A stretch of DNA of 64,000 nucleotides, taken from contig ML677335.1 in NCBI GenBank assembly GCA_007922305.1, positions 41,912,949-41,976,948 on the forward strand, given 5' to 3'. Source of the stretch: Dermatemys mawii (Eukaryota; Chordata; Testudines; Dermatemydidae). This document shows positions 57,464 through 64,000 of this stretch, in pieces; within the stretch, counting starts at the first letter, position 1, and every line of letters begins with the position of its first letter. Both the position numbers and the translations under genes were made by a program. Under the pieces are notes generated by a model. The model saw only the letters and a program-made list of their open reading frames with translations. It had not been told where the DNA came from and did not search any database.

Positions 57464-58285
57464 CATATGGCGGGGGGGCGGGGGCTGAAGGGTTCAGAGT
57501 GTGGAATGGGACTCAGGGCTGGGGCAGAAAGTTGGGGCCGGGGGAAAGGCACCTCTCCCCCCGGCCAAGGCAGATCCAGGGGAGAGGTATTTCTCCCCGC
57601 CGCAGTCCTGAGTGCCTGCATGATGCTTAACAGGCCACTGCACAGCTTAGAGGGAACTTAGGTTCTGGCCTAAGGTCAGGGAACAAAGCTAGGAGTAGAG
57701 CAACCCTATGTTCTTTTAAAAAGAAGGGAAGGGAAGACCGAGGGCAGGGTGGCCTCGGTTCCAATATATGAAAGGAAGGGAAGGAGCTGAGTGGCTTAGC
57801 AGGACTTAACTGAAGCAGGGAATGCAGGAGGAGGACCTTTAAATGAGTCTGATATATAAATAGATACATTTGCATATGATGTGTGATGAAAAGAGAAAAA
57901 TGAAGTATGTGATGGGGAGTACATGAACTTGTATGTGACTGGGCAGGAGGAGAATGCAACGGGTAATGGGGAATAAGGAGAGGAAGGAGAATGAGGAATA
58001 GGAGAGGGAGAAGACTGAGGGACTGAGAAAGGAAAGGGTGAATCAGGGAGAAGGGAGAGGAGAGAGAGCGTGAATGAATGGAGACATGTAGATTGAATTT
58101 AGGTGAGTATGTAAGTGAAAGAGAATGTATATGTGGCTACATGAAGGACTAAAAATTAAACCTGCACACAGTCAGGCATTCTACACAGAGGGGGGAAAAA
58201 TGGAAGGAACATTGTTGAAAAAGAACACTCCCTTGGTACATTTGCAACCCAAACTGAGAACAGTGTCTATAATACCCAATCTCAT

Positions 58286-59347
58286 TAGGGTGACCAGACG
58301 TCCCAATTTTATCGAGAGAGCCCAATTTTAGGGGACTTGTCCCGCATCCCAACTGTTCACTGGTCGGGATGCCCTTTTGTCCCAATATTGGGACTTCAGG
58401 AGGCCAAGCGCCGGCGCGCTGATTACTGGTTCTGCCTGGAGCAGCTCTGCAGGAGCTTGCAAATCGGCCCCAGGCAGGCAGAGGGGGGAAGGAGGTCTCC
58501 ATGTGGCATGCTGCATGAACATGTCTTGTGGGCAGAGAGTCCCCAGCCGCCCCCTCACCCCCACAACCCGGCTCTGGCTGCCTCCCTTGCACCTCCTCCA
58601 AGTGTCCCCCGGCCTCTCCTTGCTGTCCCCATGCACCTAGGTGGCCCTGGAGCAGACCCGAGCCAAAGCTTTCCTGTGTCTCTCAGTGCAGCAACTGCCG
58701 CCGCAGGGTCCTAGTGCCTGTCAGCTTCTCTTGCTAGTGATGGGGTGAGTATGCTGCTGCTGCGGGGGCAGCAAGGAGGGGCAGGAAAGGAGGGCCCCTC
58801 CCCCAGAGCTTGCGGCTACCAGCAGGGAAAGGGCTGGTGAGAGTCCTCCTTTCTGGCCCCAGTCCCTGAGAAGCCTGCCTGCACCCAAGCTCATCCCTAG
58901 CCCTGTGCTACCCCAGAACCCACACCCCCAGCCAGAGCTTCCCCTCCACTACACCCTCAACCCTTTACGCAAGCCCTGAGCCCCTCCAACACCCCAAACA
59001 CCTTATCCCCAGTCCCAGCCAGAGCTCTCCCCCTGCCCGCACCCCTACCCTCTGCCCTAGCCCTGAGCCCCTCCAACACCCCAAAGGCCTTATCCCCAGT
59101 CCCAGCCAGAACCCTCCCCCTGCCCGCACCCCAACCTTCTGCCACATGCTACTTTACATTATTCAATATTCATTTAAAAAGTTTATAATAAGCGATGCTC
59201 CGGGAAAAGGTGGGGGGGACACAAGGTAAAAATTTTGCCTAGGGTGCAAAATATCCTTGCACCACACCCCTGCTGCTCTTCCCCTTCCCTCCGTCGCCGC
59301 TCGCCCAGTGTGTCCTGATATTTCACTCTTGCGATCTGGTCACCCTA
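58286..59347. mobile_element. hAT-type element with perfect 8 bp duplication and GC-rich core
   Basis: The ends TAGGGTGACCAGAC and, reversed, TAGGGTGACCAGAT are inverted repeats. AATCTCAT lies on both sides (58278-58285 and 59348-59355), a perfect 8 bp target duplication. The 1,062 bp interior is GC-rich, shows no transposase and includes an 87 bp tandem duplication. It is a non-autonomous copy of the TAGGGTGACC-ended family. Confidence 0.88.
58974..59147 (+). repeat. Two tandem copies of an 87 bp GC-rich unit
   Basis: CCCTGAGCCCCTCCAACACC begins at 58974 and again at 59061. Both copies continue CTTATCCCCAGTCCCAGCCA and CTCCCCCTGCCCGCACCCC. The block lies inside the hAT element and has a strongly C-rich + strand. 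Confidence 0.85.
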
Positions 59348-59857
59348 AATCTCATAAAATGTATTATTTAGGAACATTTATGTAACAGGTTAGTTTCATC
59401 TATCTGACCCAATCCTCTTTGTTAGGAATAATATTTTTATACATCATTATACAACATGCATTCCTGTTTTTCAGTCTAAAATTGCTGAAGATATTTAAAT
59501 AAACAAAAAAAAACCTTTTAAAAAGTAAACCAATTGAATAAAGGAGTTTACTTTGAAGTTTGCTTGGAGGGATTTGAGAATAATGTATCAGAACTAAAAA
59601 CAGCAGGTATTAGGTGTGAAACACAAACATCTTTATGTCAATTTTCCAGATTCTTAAATCTCCTATTAAAGCCTGGAAATGGCAGACTTCCTGCATTCAG
59701 GTAGAATTCTTATAATTTCAATAAATTTCTTAGGGATCTTTCAAGAGTCATGCTGACAGAGGAAGAGACTCAACTTTTTATCTGAGGCAATCAAATACCA
59801 AAGGTAACATGTTGGTAATATTTACAACGGACTGGAAGAATGAGGTTATGTTAATGA

Positions 59858-60121
59858 GGGCTGGTCTTCACTGGGGGGTGGGGATCGATTGTAGATCACA
59901 TAGCTGAAATCTGCGTATCTGCAGTTGATTTACTTGTCGTCCTCACGGCAGCGGCAGTCGGCGGCGCGCTCCCCCATCGATTCCAGCTTACGCCTCGGGT
60001 TAAGCTGGAGTTACAGAGTCGACAGGGGGAGTGCTGGCGATCGATTTCTCGCGTCTTTACAAGACGCGAGAAATCGATGGCTAAAAGATTGATGGCTACC
60101 TGCGGTAGTGAAGACGTACCT
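59858..60121. mobile_element. Harbinger-type MITE with TGA target duplication
   Basis: The 264 bp element starts GGGCTGGTCTTCACT and its reversed right end starts AGGTACGTCTTCACT; TGA lies on both sides (59855-59857 and 60122-60124). It contains an 18 bp perfect hairpin (ATCGATTTCTCGCGTCTT at 60040-60057, complement at 60061-60078, loop of 3). Words such as GTCGACAGGGGGAG match the copy at 39454-39720 in opposite orientation. The 3 bp duplication fits Harbinger mobilisation. Confidence 0.85.
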
Positions 60122-61418
60122 TGAGTGTGCTGTCTTGTTGAAATGTCTCCAATAACAGGAAAATGAATGGAAGTGCTAGACGACTTATGCCATGGGCAAA
60201 TGCCTGCTGTTTTCATCAGCACACTGCAATATAACTGGATGGTGGGGTTGACCACAGAAGCAAATATGTTGGTCAATGCAGATGCTCTTGTATTAAAATA
60301 TGCAACCTTTCTGAGTCAAGCCCGCCTACTGACCCATTCTACCTTAAAGTCATCTTTGCCTATCAAATGCCCTGTCTTGACTTTTATCATATTTTAGCCT
60401 TCCTTCTGGTTGTTTTCAAATACTAGCAAGTCATCACTGAAATATAGATGCTCTTGGGTTAGAACAGTCTTATCACGATGTCTAAAATGACATGCCAGAT
60501 TTCTTTTACCATTAATGTTACTGGCTGCCATCAAGTGGTCTGATCTATACACATCTATAAACAATTGCCTTGTTAAAACTGATGGGTGTGTAAAGCAATT
60601 AAATGCACTTTTATGTACTGATATCTGGAAATAATATGAATCAACAATCCAAAGAAATGGGCTGAATGGCAAGGCTGATCACAAGCTAAGCCACATGGGC
60701 TGATAAACTTAACTGGGAACAGTTGTAAAACACAGTGGTCTCAGGGACTGAATGGTTGCAGCTATGTGTGTCTCTATATGAAAGAAGCAGGAAGCTGCAG
60801 AAAACTAGGAGAAAGTGAGAGGAACAGTGATGAGTGCAATCCTGGGAGGAAGCCAAGATACAGAGCTTCTAATGGGCACAATACTTGCTGAAAAGGCAGT
60901 CTGGATTTCTGAGCAAGGAAACTGCCTGTTTGTTTCTAGTGGATGCAGGGAAACATGTCTTTGTGTACATTGTTCAAATATAAACAGGACTGCACAAAAG
61001 AAATACTTGATTTGCATCACTGATTTCTCCTCTTAATAGAGACAACCTGGTCAGGCACCGAATACTGACTAACCACTATGCAGTGTGGTTTTGCAGCTGA
61101 AGTGGTTGCAGAACATAAATGTATCTTAACAGGAACATTGAAAAGAATGCATATGGTTCAGGGACAGCAACCTGATTAGAAAAGCAGAAATGAAAATGCA
61201 GGGATCAGCCAACAGAAAGGGTGTAGGACTAGAAAGTCTTATTGAGCACTGATTCATACAGGAATCAAAAAACTGTAAGAAACACACAAGTTAAATAACG
61301 CCTTTGGCTTATATGATGGCTTGGTGCAAGAGCTTAATTTATCATCACCCCATTTATACTGATGTGGAGGTGCAAACCTCTATACCTATCCCTCTAACTG
61401 GAAGGAGCGTGCGTGCAG

Positions 61419-61433
61419 CACACACACACACAC
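61419..61433 (+). repeat. (CA)n microsatellite
   Basis: Seven and a half CA units in a GTGCAG...CTTGTGG context. Confidence 0.85.
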
Positions 61434-61458
61434 TTGTGGCTTTTTCTTGTTACACGAT

Positions 61459-61633
61459 TCCTGAAAGATGACGTCCTGGAACGTCTGTGAGGCAGGAGCA
61501 CCTATTAACTATATATTATATTATATTATATTATATATTATATATTATATTATATATTATATATTATATTATATTATATAGAGTGAAGGAAGCTCCTGCC
61601 TCAGGCATATTCAGGATTTTCTCTCTTTCAGGA
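61459..61633. repeat. AT-repeat cruciform flanked by inverted arms
   Basis: An arm at 61459-61500 (TCCTGAAAGATG ... TGAGGCAGGAGC) is inverted imperfectly at 61592-61633 (GCTCCTGCCTCA ... CTTTCAGGA). Between them, about 61510-61581 is made only of TATAT and TATTA words. The whole could fold into a long cruciform. It may be a small foldback transposon whose centre is an expanded AT microsatellite. Confidence 0.75.
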
Positions 61634-63114
61634 ACTGCTTAAAGTTACCAAAGTAACCTGTCTTCACTTACTACCACACCAAGCACACCTCTTCCAGTTC
61701 TCAAACGCATGATGTGATCTAAAGAGACAAATCACCATACCCCAATAGAATAGGACACCATCACAATCCAGGGACAAAAACACCACCTACACTGAACACA
61801 AAAAAACTCTATATTTATTGGCTCAAATTTTGAAACACTGGTGTTTAAAGTTAGACATCTAAATAAAAGTAGCCCAGTTTTATATGTACTGAGCACAAAC
61901 AATTTTCAAAGAAATCATGGGGAGTTAACATGATCATCGCCTCTGAAAAAAATAAATTTGGATTAAGATGCCTAATTTTAATTACCCTATTTTGAAAATT
62001 TTGGTCATTGGTTTTCCCAAGACAAAATAGCATCTGACAATGAGTAACAATACTGTATTTGTAAACTCATTTTTCTAATGGCACAAGTTGGAATAATTAG
62101 TAATGTTATTAGAGTTATTCCAAATACAAGTGAAAAACACTGTGTGGAAACTAACACACATAATATAATGTAATATAAGAATATTTATTAAAGTATAGTG
62201 GGCGCAATAAATAAAGACCAGTCACCTGAATCTTCTTCAATAACATTGATGCTAATAACATTGTTTAAAACTCTTATTTTTAGAAAATAAGACAAGTTAA
62301 TTTTAGAGTAAGCAAATTAAAGGAAGTCAAACCAAATCTGGCTTTATATATGAGCAGTTCTTCAATCTCAACAACTAGCATGGAACTGGATATTGCACTT
62401 CCTGAGCCCCATCAAAACCACTGGAGTTAAGAAACAGACCATCTTACCAGGCTTTCAAAAACCAGAATGGATAAAATGCATAATGTGGTGTTACACAACA
62501 CTTCCAGTGAACTTAGTTGTCAAATACAGTAACACATGTGATAAGAGATTTTGACTGAAGGCATAATCAATTTTCATCCATGCCATTTAATTGTCTTAAT
62601 ATACAAACTTCTTCCTCCTTCATAATTTGGTTTGCTCTTCATCAAAAGATACTTTTTCACTCAAGAGAATTCACAATATTCTTTTTGTCTGTGGGAGCCA
62701 AGGAGCTTGAACATAGTATTATACTAATAGTTTTAATCAGGTTTAGAAACAATAGTCATTTCATCTCCTCTCCCTCACTCCAAAAGCAGTTTATTCCAGG
62801 TAATCTAACAGAAAAATGCAACATGGAATAGTCATATAAATAGGTTACTTACACATAGCCAGCCGTATATTAACAGATGTTGAAAAGAATGGAACAGACA
62901 GTAAAAAGAAGAATATGGATCCTTTATATAAATTTTGTTACTTATTTTTGTAGAAAAAACCTAAGATTTTTTTCCCTTGGGCATCACATGCCAAAAATCA
63001 ACCTAATCTTTCTCTAAAGACTAACTTACTCCATGAAAGCTAATGTCTATACCACCCTGCAGTTTGGGCAAAAGAAGCGTGACTAGCAATGTGCACCAAA
63101 GTGATATGCTCTAA

Positions 63115-63330
63115 CTCCCCTGGGTGGGTGCTGTGGGCGCAAATCAGAAGATTCCCACTTCATGTTAATGAAGTCTTCTTCAAACAGGACATTACTGGAA
63201 ACTAGGAACTTTTTACTTCGTATCTCTAGCATCTACATGGGGAAGTTACAGAACATCACCTTGGAGCACCCTGCTAATCACGCCCCTGTATTGGGAACTG
63301 TGGGGCAGTGTAGACACAGCCTAAGTAAAA
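63115..63330. repeat. MITE-like fragment
   Basis: The block ends GGGCAGTGTAGACACAGCCT, the typical terminus of Harbinger-style MITEs, and contains GTCTTCTTCAAACAGGACAT and CTAGCATCTACATGGGGAAG. The left end is not clear. Confidence 0.35.
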
Positions 63331-64000
63331 GGTCTGCCAGATATCAGACGCTGCACAATTCAAACTATCCATGATTATCATGTATTTTAAAAAAACTAAT
63401 AGGATGCAATCAACCAATTATAGAGAAGTGCTACTAAAATGAAAATAGTCCAGTGATTGACTTTTTCCTTAGAAAGTTTAACACCAAAAAAAAAAAGGGT
63501 CACCTCAACAGAAGCCTGGGCAAATATAAACAGACAAAGTTATATGTGCAATGTTAATTTTTATAAAATGATAATCATGAGCCATGAAAAAGAAGCACTT
63601 CTGCTGTTTGTAAGCAATAATCTGCTCATTGTTTTGAGATAAGTATCTGATATGTCTCTAAACTGCAAAGCAGTGCAGCTGTTTCTCAACAGTATGATTC
63701 AGTGAGCTCGATTTTGATTATTTTGGGCTACAAACTCTGCTGGTTTTCTTTATGAAGTCAACAGATATCAATTATCACTTCAAAGAATCTGAAACAATTA
63801 TTTCCTGTTTCAAGTAAAGGGAAATACTGTGGTGTGACAACGTGGTAAATTAAGACATTTTAGTATTAATCACTATGTCAAACTTACAATCACTTCGCAA
63901 AAAGCACATTAGAATGAAACATTCTGCAGACCAATGTTTCAGGTAAGAGCTTCTTTTAGTATTCTAAACTTTAACTGTCCTTTTGTGTTTATATGCCAGG

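Larger units (their letters stand above)
30091..64000 (-). other. KAT6B: Very large KAT6B intron (continues past the right edge)
   Basis: From the acceptor at 30091 to the end of the window I found no exon encoding the preceding MYST core, PHD fingers or N-terminal region of KAT6B. The stretch is therefore read as one intron of at least 33.9 kb, filled with the mobile elements listed separately. Parts with nothing recognised are about 30.1-32.37, 33.24-35.3, 40.6-42.39, 42.94-43.9, 44.1-45.7, 46.6-47.6, 48.0-51.1, 56.15-57.39, 59.36-59.85, 60.1-61.4, 61.65-63.1 and 63.3-64.0 kb. A short exon could be missed by eye. Confidence 0.7.

Noticed and set aside
58337..58714. 125-codon GC-rich frame on the + strand
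   Set aside because: It lies within the hAT element and has low-complexity Pro/Ala/Ser composition without a family match.
30091..64000. Possible further KAT6B exons (MYST core, PHD fingers)
   Set aside because: I looked for the acetyl-CoA loop and YYDVEPFLFY-type wording on the - strand and found no match with splice sites; short exons may still be missed.
1..64000. tRNA, rRNA or other structural RNA genes
   Set aside because: Only MIR-derived, tRNA-like heads were seen; no intact cloverleaf with A and B boxes could be supported.

Overview
The window looks like non-mammalian amniote DNA, most probably from a turtle. It holds parts of two vertebrate genes, KAT6B and DUSP29, with spliced vertebrate-style exons. 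The repeats are CR1 LINEs, MIR SINEs, Penelope-like and DIRS-like retroelements, hAT, Harbinger and Tigger-type DNA transposons, and no L1 or Alu. This mix is typical of turtle genomes (inference; a crocodilian is the main alternative).

Layout. Positions 1-1676 are the 3' part of an intron of DUSP29. The DUSP29 terminal exon lies on the + strand at 1677-1924 and carries the phosphatase signature HCAMGRSR; a short 3' UTR with an AATAAA signal follows at 2313. From 2.3 to 18 kb is intergenic DNA with a C-rich array, a 3,950 bp Harbinger transposon carrying both of its genes (7128-11077), a solo LTR (13886-14546), a foldback hAT and GC-rich repeats. From 18 kb to the right edge is KAT6B on the - strand, convergent with DUSP29. 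Its 3' UTR is followed by the large terminal coding exon (19303-21779) and four more coding exons (24333-24630, 26031-26297, 27197-27356, 29859-30090). All splice phases agree across the five exons. Together they encode about 1,144 residues: the end of the MYST acetyltransferase domain, the acidic region and the Ser/Met-rich tail. From 30,091 to 64,000 I find no further exon, so this appears to be one intron of at least 34 kb.

That large intron is a graveyard of mobile DNA. It contains a degraded DIRS-like element with an LTR inside it (about 35.3-38.1 kb), a CR1 interrupted by a hAT that is itself interrupted by a MITE (38.2-40.6 kb), a Tigger-type MITE (42396-42934) and a collapsed DIRS-like copy with inverted terminal repeats (45.74-46.63 kb). 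Further right lie a head-to-head Penelope-like pair inserted as one unit (51125-53311), an element of about 2.4 kb coding for a protein family of unknown function (53.7-56.1 kb), a hAT element (58286-59347), a Harbinger-type MITE (59858-60121) and an AT-rich cruciform (61459-61633).

The two host genes are neighbours in this same convergent order in human, which supports both calls. KAT6B is a chromatin histone acetyltransferase and DUSP29 a small muscle-type dual-specificity phosphatase; nothing in the window suggests they work together. The strongest observations are the Penelope-like pair (single 14 bp target duplication, complementary internal deletions), the multicopy-type unknown gene with candidate terminal inverted repeats, and acidic runs in KAT6B that look much shorter than the mammalian polyglutamate tracts.
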